The notes below the pieces were generated by a model that saw only the letters and a program-made list of their open reading frames with translations, searched no databases and was not told where the DNA came from. 40,984 bases of DNA, taken from Lachnospiraceae bacterium. Its GTDB lineage: Bacteria > Bacillota > Clostridia > Lachnospirales > Lachnospiraceae. The stretch covers positions 1-40,984 of the forward strand of contig JAFSBX010000089.1 in the NCBI GenBank assembly GCA_017437065.1. Reading direction: 5' to 3'. Shown one piece after another: positions 6,691 to 15,534 of the stretch; position 1 is the first letter of the stretch, and each line of letters begins with the position of its first letter. Position numbers and translations under genes: made by a program.

Positions 6691-7614
6691 ATGAATATAG
6701 ATGAAACAGCAAAAGAAGTATTAGACATTATTAATGGTGAAGAATTTAAAGAAGAGGGAGCATATAATGTCCGTTATAACGGACAGGCACTCTGCCATGG
6801 TGATACGGAACATGTAAAAATCAAAAAGAAAGAGGATAAGCAGGGGATAGATGTTTTTATCAGCAGTGAGGCACAGGGAGAAAGACTGAATATTCCGGTA
6901 GTAGTATCCGTATCCGGTATGACAGATGAAGTATATAATGACTTTTTTGTGGAAGCAGGCGCAGATGTGACGATTGTAGCGGGCTGTGGTATTCATAATT
7001 CCGGCTGTAATGATACAAGGCATGATGGTATTCATACGTTCCATATAGGGAAAGGCGCGAATGTGCGTTATGAGGAAAAACACTATGGAGCAGGAGAAGG
7101 AACCGGAGGACGTATTTTAAATCCGGTAACGAAAATTATTCTGGAAGAGGAAGCGGTTTTTACGCTGGATACAGTACAGATTAAAGGAGTAGATTCCACA
7201 GTAAGAAAAACAGAAGTCATTCTTGGCAAGGGAAGTAAATTATTTGCAACAGAGAAGTTGATGACACATGACAAACAAAGTGCAGAATCTGACATGGATG
7301 TCATTCTTGAAGGTGAAGACAGTAGTGCACAGATTATTTCCCGTTCCGTGGCAGATGGTGAGAGCAGACAGGTATTTCATCCGAGAGCAGTAGGAGAGAA
7401 TATGTGTCATGCGCATATTCAGTGTGATTCCATTATTATGGGACAGGCTCAGGTGGCTTCCATTCCTGAAATTGATGCAAAACACATTGATGCGGCAATT
7501 ATTCATGAAGCCGCAATTGGCAGAATCAATAACGAACAGCTTTTAAAGCTTCGTACGTTTGGAATGACGGAAGAAGAGGCAGAGGCAGTAATTATTGAGG
7601 CATTTTTAAATTAG
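6691..7614 (+). CDS. SufB/SufD-like scaffold of the minimal SUF system
   Basis: A 307-aa protein with the beta-helix core of the SufB/SufD family: repeated hydrophobic strands from about 90 to 270 and the family's C-terminal helical tail (IIHEAAIGRINNEQLLKLRTFGMTEEEAEAVI). It is shorter than canonical SufB (about 470 aa) or SufD (about 430 aa), lacking the long N-terminal region, and there is only one such gene. It would presumably form a homodimer on which clusters are built, powered by the ATPase just upstream. Notable residues that could serve as cluster ligands are the Cys pair in AGCGIHNSGC and several His residues after it (HDGIHTFH). No cysteine desulfurase (SufS) or SufU is adjacent, so sulfur must come from elsewhere. 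A strong terminator follows. Confidence 0.88.
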   Translation: MNIDETAKEVLDIINGEEFKEEGAYNVRYNGQALCHGDTEHVKIKKKEDKQGIDVFISSEAQGERLNIPVVVSVSGMTDEVYNDFFVEAGADVTIVAGCGIHNSGCNDTRHDGIHTFHIGKGANVRYEEKHYGAGEGTGGRILNPVTKIILEEEAVFTLDTVQIKGVDSTVRKTEVILGKGSKLFATEKLMTHDKQSAESDMDVILEGEDSSAQIISRSVADGESRQVFHPRAVGENMCHAHIQCDSIIMGQAQVASIPEIDAKHIDAAIIHEAAIGRINNEQLLKLRTFGMTEEEAEAVIIEAFLN

Positions 7615-7616
7615 AA

Positions 7617-7660
7617 ATATGAAAACCGCTCCCGTTATGTGCAGGGAGCGGTTTTCATAT
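7617..7660. terminator. Bidirectional terminator between suf and the ABC operon
   Basis: A perfect 17-bp stem (7617-7633 with 7644-7660) with a 10-nt loop. The GC core is flanked by A-runs on one side and T-runs on the other, so it can terminate both the rightward scaffold gene and the leftward permease gene. Confidence 0.9.
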
Positions 7661-7686
7661 GTAAAGTGTAGTTCATATTTTGAAGT

Positions 7687-8514
7687 TTACTCTAAATTCA
7701 GTTTTCTCTTCATAATCCATTCTGTCAGGAAGAAGAATCCAATAATCAGTAAAATCTGTTCTCCAAGAGTAAAGTACATCATAGGCCCAAAAACGGTTAA
7801 CTCTGCTGTATTTGCAGTAGAGAACATGATAGGTGCTGTGACAATGGAGTTGATAATCTGTAAAACAGTGTAAATTCCTATGTAACTTAAAATGGCACCA
7901 CCTACCTTATGCTTTTTGAAAAGCTGTCCTAAGGAAATGGAAGTATAAATCATAAGGATGTTTGAAAGAGGGCTAAGGAGAGCAATAAGAATCCATACGA
8001 TAATTAACGGAACAAAACCAATTCCTAATACCTCTTGGAATTCTTTCATAAATCCATAGCTGCTTAAAATTTCCATAATTTCCTGTATATTTTCCCAAAA
8101 GGAAGAAAGTGTACCGGTGGTAGCCAAAAGTGCGCAAACCAGACCGGAAATACTTAGTATGATTACGACAGCAATAATGATAGTCCATATATAGGAAACA
8201 ATCAATTTGGAAAGAATCAGAGATTTCTGTGTAACCGGAAGCGTGTGCATCAGATATCCCTCATCAGTATAAATGTTTTTGTAAAAGCGTAAAGCTGTAT
8301 ATAATATAGCTACAAAACTTACTACAAAGATTGCAATATAGTAAAATAACATAACAAATACGGAAAGAGCCATAATTACCGGATTATCCGTTTCCCATAT
8401 TTTGGCACTCAGAGCAATAACTCCGAATAATGTAAAGATAGCAAGAAATAAGCTGACAAACGCCGGAACTTTCCAAAAAGCGCGCCATTCATGTTTTATT
8501 AATTTATTTAGCAT
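7687..8514 (-). CDS. ABC-2 type membrane permease
   Basis: A 275-aa integral membrane protein with about six hydrophobic segments (for example AFVSLFLAIFTLFGVIAL near 20-36, and paired segments near 55-80, 105-130, 165-190, 200-225 and 240-262). The N-terminal motif MLNKLIKHEWRAFWK is typical of small ABC-2 permeases paired with YtrB-like ATPases. Its start overlaps the end of the ATPase gene by seven bases, indicating coupled translation and a transporter complex. The substrate is not indicated by the sequence; relatives are associated with envelope stress or peptide-antibiotic response. Confidence 0.82.
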   Translation of the reverse strand: MLNKLIKHEWRAFWKVPAFVSLFLAIFTLFGVIALSAKIWETDNPVIMALSVFVMLFYYIAIFVVSFVAILYTALRFYKNIYTDEGYLMHTLPVTQKSLILSKLIVSYIWTIIIAVVIILSISGLVCALLATTGTLSSFWENIQEIMEILSSYGFMKEFQEVLGIGFVPLIIVWILIALLSPLSNILMIYTSISLGQLFKKHKVGGAILSYIGIYTVLQIINSIVTAPIMFSTANTAELTVFGPMMYFTLGEQILLIIGFFFLTEWIMKRKLNLE

Positions 8515-9209
8515 GCAAATACCTCCCTGAAATAAGCATCTACAGATTTACCTTTTGTCTGACGGATATCATCTACACTGGCATGACAGAGCAGGTGACC
8601 GTATTTTAAGAAAATAACTTCATCCAAAATATTTTCGATATCAGAAATCAGATGAGTGGAAAGGAGAATGGTAGCATTCTCACTGTAGTTAGATACAATT
8701 GTTCGTAAAATATAATCTCTAGCCGCAGGGTCTACACCTGCTATCGGCTCATCTAAAATATAAAGGTCTGCGGAACGACTCATAACGAGAATCAGTTGCA
8801 CTTTTTCCTTTGTACCTTTGGAGAGAGTTTTTAATTTGGCATCACTGTCAATATTCAATGCCGTCAGCATGGAGTATGCTTTTTCTTTGGAAAAATCCGC
8901 ATAAAAATCACAGAAGAAATCAATCAGTTCGTGAACTTTCATATTGTTTTCCAAATAAGTACGTTCGGGAAGGTAGGAAACAACAGCTTTTGTTTCGATT
9001 CCCGGTTCGTTTCCCTTGATTAAAATAGTGCCGTGTGTAGGAGTGAGAAGACCATTCATCATTTTGATTAATGTGGTTTTTCCACTTCCGTTAGGTCCTA
9101 ATAATCCAATGATTTTACCGTGTTCTAAATTAAGATTCAGATTGTTTACGGCAACAGCTTTTGCGTTATAGGCTTTTGTCAATTCCCTTATTTCTACTAA
9201 TGAACTCAT
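8508..9209 (-). CDS. ABC transporter ATP-binding protein
   Basis: A 233-aa ATPase with Walker A GPNGSGKTT (38-46), a degenerate signature LSKGTKEK (129-136), Walker B LYILDEPIAGVD (149-160) and switch H186 (LLSTHL). The LSKG form of the signature is common in ATPases that serve ABC-2 permeases such as YtrB. It is the middle gene of the leftward regulator-ATPase-permease operon, 23 bases downstream of the GntR gene and overlapping the permease start. It supplies energy for that permease. Confidence 0.88.
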   Translation of the reverse strand: MSSLVEIRELTKAYNAKAVAVNNLNLNLEHGKIIGLLGPNGSGKTTLIKMMNGLLTPTHGTILIKGNEPGIETKAVVSYLPERTYLENNMKVHELIDFFCDFYADFSKEKAYSMLTALNIDSDAKLKTLSKGTKEKVQLILVMSRSADLYILDEPIAGVDPAARDYILRTIVSNYSENATILLSTHLISDIENILDEVIFLKYGHLLCHASVDDIRQTKGKSVDAYFREVFAC

Positions 9210-9232
9210 ATTTAGTCTCCCTTCTTGTATTC

Positions 9233-9598
9233 TTAACCCTCGTTTGCAGCAGATTCTATCAGTGCCACAATTTCTTTTTTATCATAACCCAGTTCTTTCA
9301 TTTTTTCAAAAAATTCCCTAATGCTTTCTTTCGCAAGTTCCAATTGAATTCCCTTAATCATTTCAACATCCTCCGTTACCGTTCTTCCACTGGTACGCTG
9401 TGTAATAATAAGACCGCTTCGTTCTAATTCTGCAAATGCCTTCTGCATTGTGTTCGGATTGACACTTGCTTCGGCGGCCAGGTCTCGTACACTGGGGAGT
9501 TTATCACCCGGACGATAATATCCTGACACAATCTGCATTTGAATCTTTTCTACAATTTGTGTGTAGATTGGTCGGTCGGAATCTAAAAGCCAAGCCAT
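9233..9598 (-). CDS. GntR-family regulator, YtrA subfamily
   Basis: A 121-aa repressor-type protein. Residues about 5-75 form the GntR winged helix (PIYTQIVEKIQ, then LPSVRDLAAEASVNPNTMQKAFAELE split over helix-turn-helix, then a wing with SGRTVTE). Only some 45 residues follow, the short C-terminal dimerisation tail that marks the YtrA subfamily rather than FadR or HutC types. The ATG has GGAGG nine bases upstream. It heads the operon with an ABC ATPase and permease, and an inverted repeat overlaps its own promoter, so it most likely represses its operon and is released by an envelope-active signal. Confidence 0.9.
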   Translation of the reverse strand: MAWLLDSDRPIYTQIVEKIQMQIVSGYYRPGDKLPSVRDLAAEASVNPNTMQKAFAELERSGLIITQRTSGRTVTEDVEMIKGIQLELAKESIREFFEKMKELGYDKKEIVALIESAANEG

Positions 9599-9626
9599 AT
9601 GATTTAACCTCCTTGTTTTATATTAA

Positions 9627-9658
9627 ATTGTATTACTGTATCACTTACATAATACAAT
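9627..9658 (-). promoter_or_regulatory. Likely operator of the YtrA-type regulator
   Basis: Perfect 9-bp arms ATTGTATTA (9627-9635) and TAATACAAT (9650-9658), with inner TGTA/TACA pairs (9637-9640, 9646-9649), so the dyad spans 32 bases with one bulged base. It overlaps the -10 and transcription start of the leftward promoter. Autoregulation by the adjacent GntR protein is expected of this family; binding here is inferred. Confidence 0.7.
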
Positions 9659-9684
9659 AATATATTATTTAAAAAAAATGTCAA
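9657..9684 (-). promoter_or_regulatory. Promoter of the GntR-ABC operon
   Basis: On the minus strand a consensus TTGACA (9684-9679), 16-base spacer and TATTAT (9662-9657). The dyad described at 9627-9658 covers the end of the -10. Confidence 0.75.
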
Positions 9685-9701
9685 GAGGAAATTTACATTT
9701 A

Positions 9702-9731
9702 TTGCACAAAGAACAAGGTTAATGGTATAAT
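9702..9731 (+). promoter_or_regulatory. Promoter of the DUF5717/DUF5716 operon
   Basis: TTGCAC (9702-9707), 18-base spacer and TATAAT (9726-9731) with TGG just before it, giving an extended -10. Transcription would start near 9738, which argues against the upstream GTG at 9742 as the start codon of the next gene. Confidence 0.65.
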
Positions 9732-9777
9732 TGTTTTATTCGTGCAGAAAAAATTTTTTAAGGAAAGTGGTGGGTTT

Positions 9778-12700
9778 GTGAATCAGATAATTGACAGATT
9801 ATTAAATGGAGACTTCGACTATGAGAGAGGTTCTCTGGATTTTTCATGCCCCCGACTGGAACTTGTAATAAATAAAGGTGAGATTTTAGAAGACTGTTTT
9901 ACGGTTTACGGATTTCCGAATAAGCTGACAAAGGGATATATAACCACTTCTGATATGAGAATGGAGTGTCTGACACCGGAATTTGCGGGAAGTGAGGAAC
10001 AAATCCGGTATCGTTTTCATTCGGAAGGATTAGAAGAAGGAGCAGTAGTAAAAGGGGAATTTTATGTGATTTCTAATCAGGGAGAATATTATTTGCCATA
10101 TGTAGTCACTGTTGCACATCGTGTACTGGATTCTTCACTGGGAGGAATTAAAAATCTGTTTCATTTTGCCAATCTTGCAAAGTCAAATATGGAAGAGGCA
10201 ATGCAGCTTTTTTACTCACCGGATTTTAAACAAATTCTTACAGGAAATGACAGACAGTATTTAAAGGTGTATGAAGGACTTTCAAAATATAAAGGTAACG
10301 GACAGAATTTAGAAGAGTTTCTTCTTGTGATTAACAAAAAACAGAAGACAGAATATTTATTGGAAGAGTCACACATTCGCGTGGAGAATCCGGAAGGAAT
10401 CAGTGAAGGAAAGATTTCCATTACAAAAAACGGATGGGGCTATACTTTTTTGAATATAGAAACAGAAGGAGACTTTCTTTCCGTAGAGAAAGAAGAGTTA
10501 AGTGATGACGATTTTTTAGGAAATTATTGCAAACTTTCTTATTATATTGATGCGGACAGGCTTCATGCGGGGAAAAATTACGGTTCTATTCGACTTTACA
10601 GTGCGTATGTAGATATTACTGCGGAAGTTGTAGTAATAAACGGTGAAAGTCATCGGATGAAAAAAATAAGAGAACGTGAAAAGAAACGGACGATATGTCA
10701 GATTATGAAATATTATCAGGCATTGCGGTTGAAAAAAATCGGTACGGCTGTCTGGCTTTCTGAAACGCAAAAAGAAGTAGAAAATTTACTGGCTTTTAAT
10801 GAAGATGATATTTCAGCAAGGTTGTTTCAGGCACAGCTCCTGATTACAAAGGAACGGTTTAATGAAGCAAAGTGGATTTTAGACAGGATTAGTAATTACT
10901 ATGCGGAGGAAGTTTCAGAGCCGGTACTTTACAGCTATTACCTGTACCTGACTACATTGTATCACAGAGAGGAACAGTATGTGAACGAAGTTGCTGCCGT
11001 GGTAGAGCAGATTTATCGGGAAAATGAAGGGAATTGGAGAATTGCGTGGCTGCTGTTATATTTATCAGAAGAATACAGTAAAAGTGCTCAGAAAAAATGG
11101 ATTTTTTTGGAAGAACAGTTTCGGTATAATTGCAAAAGTCCGGTAATATATGCGGAAGCAGCAATGATTGTATTGGCGAATCCTGCTATATTGATGAAAC
11201 TTGGGGAATTTGAAATACAGGTACTGAATTATATGGCAAAGCAGGAAGTGTTGACGGCGGAGGTTACGGTACAGGTACGTTATCTTATACAAAATGCGAA
11301 GGAATATAAAGAAAGCCTGTTTTATTTGCTTAAAGTCTGCTATGAAGTGAATCCGAATGATGAGATATTGCTGACTATTTGTACAATATTGATGAAGGGC
11401 GGCCGTAGCGGTAAAAAGTATTTTCCGTGGTATCAGGCGGCTGTAGAGAAGGAAATGCGTATTACAAAATTGTATGAATACTACATGATGTCCATTGATT
11501 TGGAGTATGATAAACCAATCCCCAAAACGGTTGCCATGTATTTTTCTTATCATAGTGATTTGGATTATGAAAGAAATGCATTCCTTTATGCAAATGTGCA
11601 TAAAAACAGAGAAAGTTTTCCGGAAGTATATAAAGCGTATACCATAAATATTGAAAAATTCGTGGAAGAGCAGATTTTAAAAGGACATATAAATCGAAAT
11701 TTAGCTTATCTGTATAAAAATTTACTGACACCCCGGATGTTAAATGAGGAGATGGCAAATGCACTTGCAAAACTTTTGTTTATGCATCAGATAGAAGTAG
11801 AACAAAGGGCAGTCAGATGGGCAGTAGTATACTATGCAAGAATGGCAGAAGAGATAATGTATCCGGTAATAAACGGAAAAGTGCAGATTCCGCTTTATGA
11901 TAATGATTATACATTGCTTTTTGAAGATGATAACAGAAACAGGTATCAGATAAGTACACCATATATTATGGAGAAATTTATGTTACCGGGGAAAGTTGCA
12001 AAAGTGATTGCGCCTTTGGTAACGAACCAACTTGGTTATGCTACATATATATGTGAATGCAGTAATCACTTTGTGGCAATTACGGAAGAAAATCTGGACT
12101 TTTTTTTACAACTGTTGGAAAGTGATAAGGTGGAAAGTGCATATAAAAAAGAAATAGGTCTGAAGCTGGTGCAGTTTTATTATGAGAACGACAGAATCAA
12201 GGAATTGGATTTGTATTTGGAAGAGGTGGAAGCATCTATATTTGACCATAAAGAACGTGGTGAGATGTTGCGTTTTCTTGTTATGCGCGGACTTTACGAA
12301 AAGGCATATGAGTGGATTGGGCAGTATGGATTGGAAGGGATAGATCCGAAAATTCTTGTGAGATTGTGTGACAGGCTTATAGAAAGAGATGAGTACACCG
12401 GAGATGAACTGATGTGTCATGTGATTATGCATGCATTTCGTTATGGAAAATACAATGAAGCAATGCTAAATTATCTTATGGTTTATTTTGAAGGAATGAC
12501 CAAGGAGCTGCGGAATATATGGAAGGCAGCGTTAGCATTTGAACTGGATAATTATGAGATGACAGAAAGGATTCTCAGGCAGATGCTTTATACAGGTTCC
12601 TATGTAGGCGAAAAAATGGAAATCTTCAAAAATTATGTGGCAGAGAATGGAAAAATAGAAATGGAAATGGCATTTCTTGCACAGGGCGCTTATGATTATT

Positions 12701-13353
12701 TTGTAAAAGAAAAAGTGCAGGAAGAGTATCTGTTTGAAGAAATTATGCGACTTTACAGACTTGGAGAAGAAATTCCGTTTATATGCAAGCTGGCATTGAC
12801 CAAGTATTATGCGGAGAACAAAAATGAAAGAGAGTATGTGAAGCGGGATGTTGATAAATGTGATACTTTGGAAAAGTTTTTGACGGAGCTTGTAGAAAGA
12901 GGTATAGCATTAGGGTATTTCAAAGAATATGCAGAGATGTTTCCTATGATGAAACAGTTTGGGGATAAGACGATTATTGAATATCGTGCACATCCGGATG
13001 CGAAAGCAATGCTTCATTATGTAATAGAAAAGGAAGAGGGAGACGTAGGAGAATATCACACGGAGGAATTGAAAAATGTCTTCGGAGGTGTATGTACGAA
13101 AGAATTTGTACTTTTCTTTGGAGAAACATTGCAATATTATATTATAGAAGAACGGGACGGCAAAGGACAGCTGACAGAAAGTAATGCCATTCAGAAGAGT
13201 GATATTATGGAAGAAGAAATGCAGACCAGATTTACCATGATAAATGATATGGTAATCAGCAAGACTCTGCAGGACTATGATACAGTGGATGCACTGTTGG
13301 AGGAATATTTTTTGCAGGAGTATGAAAATGACAGACTGTTTTATCTGCAGTAG
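9778..13353 (+). CDS. DUF5717-family giant helical-repeat protein, 1191 aa
   Basis: Start set at the GTG at 9778 (MNQIIDRLLNGDFDY), which fits the family's N-terminus as I remember it; AAGGA lies 13 bases upstream, rather far. The in-frame GTG at 9742 would be almost leaderless. The first 170 residues are beta-rich (ELVINKGEILEDCFTVYGFP, VVKGEFYVISNQGEYYLPYVV) and resemble a sandwich domain; a second beta stretch is near 210-290. From about 300 on the protein is almost wholly alpha-helical, with tetratricopeptide-like helix pairs. No signal peptide, membrane segment or catalytic motif is visible, so it is probably a large cytoplasmic scaffold. It heads a four-gene operon, 18 bases from an actin/Hsp70-like gene. 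The family assignment is from memory of wording; function is unknown. Confidence 0.82.
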   Translation: MNQIIDRLLNGDFDYERGSLDFSCPRLELVINKGEILEDCFTVYGFPNKLTKGYITTSDMRMECLTPEFAGSEEQIRYRFHSEGLEEGAVVKGEFYVISNQGEYYLPYVVTVAHRVLDSSLGGIKNLFHFANLAKSNMEEAMQLFYSPDFKQILTGNDRQYLKVYEGLSKYKGNGQNLEEFLLVINKKQKTEYLLEESHIRVENPEGISEGKISITKNGWGYTFLNIETEGDFLSVEKEELSDDDFLGNYCKLSYYIDADRLHAGKNYGSIRLYSAYVDITAEVVVINGESHRMKKIREREKKRTICQIMKYYQALRLKKIGTAVWLSETQKEVENLLAFNEDDISARLFQAQLLITKERFNEAKWILDRISNYYAEEVSEPVLYSYYLYLTTLYHREEQYVNEVAAVVEQIYRENEGNWRIAWLLLYLSEEYSKSAQKKWIFLEEQFRYNCKSPVIYAEAAMIVLANPAILMKLGEFEIQVLNYMAKQEVLTAEVTVQVRYLIQNAKEYKESLFYLLKVCYEVNPNDEILLTICTILMKGGRSGKKYFPWYQAAVEKEMRITKLYEYYMMSIDLEYDKPIPKTVAMYFSYHSDLDYERNAFLYANVHKNRESFPEVYKAYTINIEKFVEEQILKGHINRNLAYLYKNLLTPRMLNEEMANALAKLLFMHQIEVEQRAVRWAVVYYARMAEEIMYPVINGKVQIPLYDNDYTLLFEDDNRNRYQISTPYIMEKFMLPGKVAKVIAPLVTNQLGYATYICECSNHFVAITEENLDFFLQLLESDKVESAYKKEIGLKLVQFYYENDRIKELDLYLEEVEASIFDHKERGEMLRFLVMRGLYEKAYEWIGQYGLEGIDPKILVRLCDRLIERDEYTGDELMCHVIMHAFRYGKYNEAMLNYLMVYFEGMTKELRNIWKAALAFELDNYEMTERILRQMLYTGSYVGEKMEIFKNYVAENGKIEMEMAFLAQGAYDYFVKEKVQEEYLFEEIMRLYRLGEEIPFICKLALTKYYAENKNEREYVKRDVDKCDTLEKFLTELVERGIALGYFKEYAEMFPMMKQFGDKTIIEYRAHPDAKAMLHYVIEKEEGDVGEYHTEELKNVFGGVCTKEFVLFFGETLQYYIIEERDGKGQLTESNAIQKSDIMEEEMQTRFTMINDMVISKTLQDYDTVDALLEEYFLQEYENDRLFYLQ

Positions 13354-13371
13354 TAATGAGGGAGAAAGAGT

Positions 13372-14658
13372 ATGCTTAGAAACACCACAAAACTTGTTGT
13401 AGGATATGATCTTGGAGATACTGTATCGCAGATTAGTTACAGTTATCCGGAGAAGGCAGAACCGGAGACTTTGTCTACTGTAGCCGGAGGAGAAAATTAT
13501 AATATTCCCACCATACTTGCGAAACGGGCGAATGTAAACCAATGGTTTTACGGAAAAGATGCATTAAAAGCAGCAAAGGAAGGGGAGGGTGTTTTAGTAG
13601 AGAATCTGGTAAGTCTTGCAAGGACAGGAGAGCCGGTTACAATAGAAGGAAATACATTTGAACCGGCCGCCATGCTTGCACTTTTTATGAAAAGAACCAT
13701 GTCCCTTTTCGCTATGGTTGCACCGATAGAAAAGATAGAAGTATTTGTGGTAACGGTAGATAAACTGGACCGTGTTATGGTGGAAATCCTCAACAGAGCC
13801 GTGGCAGGAATCGGACTGAAAACAGACAAAATCTATTTTCAGTCACATATGGAAAGCTTTTATTATTATATGATTTCCCAACCCAGAGAGTTATGGACTT
13901 ATCAGGTACTTTTATATGATTTTGTTGGAGAATATCTGAAAACTTATCGTTTGGAATGTAATAAAAGAACGACGCCGATTGTAGTTTTTATTGAAACAAA
14001 ACACTTTGAGGCGATGGAAAGGAAAGAACTTCCGAAGGAAGAAGCAGAACGGGAAAAAGTATCTGAAAAGTTAGATGAAAAGTTTCTGGATATAGTAGAA
14101 GAAACCGGAAGAGAACGGGTAGTTTCTTCGGCCTATTTAATAGGGGAAGGATTTCAGGGAGACTGGGCAAAACAATCTTTAAAAGCTTTGTGCAGAAACA
14201 AAAGAGTATTTCAGGGAAACAATCTGTACAGTAAGGGAGCCTGTTTCAGCGGACTGGAAAAAATTCATCCCAGTGAAAACGGGAAAGCATATGTTTTTTT
14301 GGGAAATGAGAAATTGAAATCCAACATAGGAATGAAGGTTTTAAGACAGGGAGAGGAGTCCTATCTTGCCTTGCTGGATGCGGGAATTAACTGGTTTGAA
14401 GCAGTTCGTGAATGTGAATTTATACTGGAAAGTGGTAACACGGTTTCTATATTGATTACGCCCCTAAATGGGAAACAGATACGGGAGATGGTGTTACATA
14501 TGGACGGACTTTTGGAGCGGCCGGAAAAGACCACACGGATTCATATGAAGATTTGTATGAATGGTGAACATAAGGCAGTTGTAACGCTTACGGATATGGG
14601 ATTCGGTGAATTATTTCCTGCTTCAGGACAGATGTGGGAAGAGGAATTTGAAGTTTAG
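13372..14658 (+). CDS. DUF5716-family actin/Hsp70-fold protein
   Basis: A 428-aa protein with traces of the actin-like ATPase fold. Seen: a phosphate-1-like loop GYDLGDT (11-17), a region LLYDFVGEYLKTYRL (180-193) where Hsp70 and actin have the glycine-rich phosphate-2 loop, and LIGEGFQGDW (256-265) plus GNNLYSKGACFSG (282-294), which look like the adenosine motif and following helix. The phosphate-2 glycines are not kept, so nucleotide hydrolysis is doubtful even if binding persists. The C-terminal third (about 300-428) is beta-rich, as in an Hsp70 substrate domain. A strong ribosome site (GGGAGAAAGAG) precedes ATG. It lies between the giant DUF5717 protein and a helical-repeat protein. The fold call is an inference; the role is unknown. 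Confidence 0.78.
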   Translation: MLRNTTKLVVGYDLGDTVSQISYSYPEKAEPETLSTVAGGENYNIPTILAKRANVNQWFYGKDALKAAKEGEGVLVENLVSLARTGEPVTIEGNTFEPAAMLALFMKRTMSLFAMVAPIEKIEVFVVTVDKLDRVMVEILNRAVAGIGLKTDKIYFQSHMESFYYYMISQPRELWTYQVLLYDFVGEYLKTYRLECNKRTTPIVVFIETKHFEAMERKELPKEEAEREKVSEKLDEKFLDIVEETGRERVVSSAYLIGEGFQGDWAKQSLKALCRNKRVFQGNNLYSKGACFSGLEKIHPSENGKAYVFLGNEKLKSNIGMKVLRQGEESYLALLDAGINWFEAVRECEFILESGNTVSILITPLNGKQIREMVLHMDGLLERPEKTTRIHMKICMNGEHKAVVTLTDMGFGELFPASGQMWEEEFEV

Positions 14659-14672
14659 TAAAGGAGACGGAT

Positions 14673-15506
14673 GTGGGCAGAGTTGTATTATGCATTGGAA
14701 AAAGAGCAGAAAATCCATATTTTTTCGATAAAACATGTCAAAATATATACTCTATAGAAGAACTGTGCTATGTATTCGGTGAAAATGCCTATCTGTTGGA
14801 TGAAGATATTGTGGATAAATGGCTGGTGAAATGGATAGAAGATGAGTGTAAACTGACAGAGCTGGCAAGGAATCTGTATACAATGCTTAATCAAAAAGTA
14901 TCCGCAGTAGCTTTTGTCGGCACAATTTTAGAGTATACAGGCTATTTTTCAAAAGAAAAAATAATGCAGATAGAAGCCGTACTGAAAAATGGTAAAAATT
15001 TAAGTCTGTTTGAGAGAAAGAAGGCAAAAGCAGATTATTTGGTAAAGCGCAAAAAGTTTGCTTTGGCAGTTACAGAATATGACAGTCTTATTAAGGAACT
15101 GGAAGGGCAGGATCCGGTGCTTTTGGCGAAAGTGCGGCATAATAAAGGGGTAGCACAAACAGGCCTGTTTGCTTATGAGTATGCTTCGGGAGAATTTTTG
15201 AAAGCATATGAGCTTAGTGGGAGTGAAGAAGACTATATGGCATATCTGGCAGCAAAAAGAATGTATATGGAAGATCAGGATTATATTCGTTTTATGTCAG
15301 AGCATACAGAAGGATATGAAATTTCGCTTGTGCTGGAGAAACAGATTAATAAAATTCTGGAACAGTGGCAGACAGCACCGGAACGGGAGCACATGGATGT
15401 GCTGTTTGATTATAAAGAAAATGGAAACAGAAATCTTTATTACAGGGAAGTGGAGAAATTAATTAACGAATTAAAGCAGGATTACAGAGAATGTGTAACA
15501 AATTAG
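14673..15506 (+). CDS. Hypothetical helical-repeat protein, 277 aa
   Basis: Start is the GTG at 14673 with AAGGAG about seven bases upstream; the ATG two bases before it is out of frame and stops soon. Residues 1-90 start beta-alpha (RVVLCIGKRAENPYFF, IYSIEELCYVF) and then become helical; residues about 110-215 read as three tetratricopeptide-like helix pairs (AKADYLVKRKKFALAVTEYDSLI, KVRHNKGVAQTGLFAYEYASGEFLKAYEL broken over two helices). No membrane segment or catalytic motif. I do not recognise the family. It sits 14 bases after the DUF5716 gene and 28 before the coiled-coil gene, so it is a core member of the four-gene operon and may be an adaptor. Confidence 0.7.
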   Translation: MGRVVLCIGKRAENPYFFDKTCQNIYSIEELCYVFGENAYLLDEDIVDKWLVKWIEDECKLTELARNLYTMLNQKVSAVAFVGTILEYTGYFSKEKIMQIEAVLKNGKNLSLFERKKAKADYLVKRKKFALAVTEYDSLIKELEGQDPVLLAKVRHNKGVAQTGLFAYEYASGEFLKAYELSGSEEDYMAYLAAKRMYMEDQDYIRFMSEHTEGYEISLVLEKQINKILEQWQTAPEREHMDVLFDYKENGNRNLYYREVEKLINELKQDYRECVTN

Positions 15507-15534
15507 CCTGCAGGCACACGGGAGGAAGCGGAGA

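Noticed and set aside
9742-9777. GTG at 9742 as start of the DUF5717 gene
   Set aside because: It would be a few bases from the transcription start with no ribosome site, and MNQIIDRLLNGDF from 9778 fits the family better.
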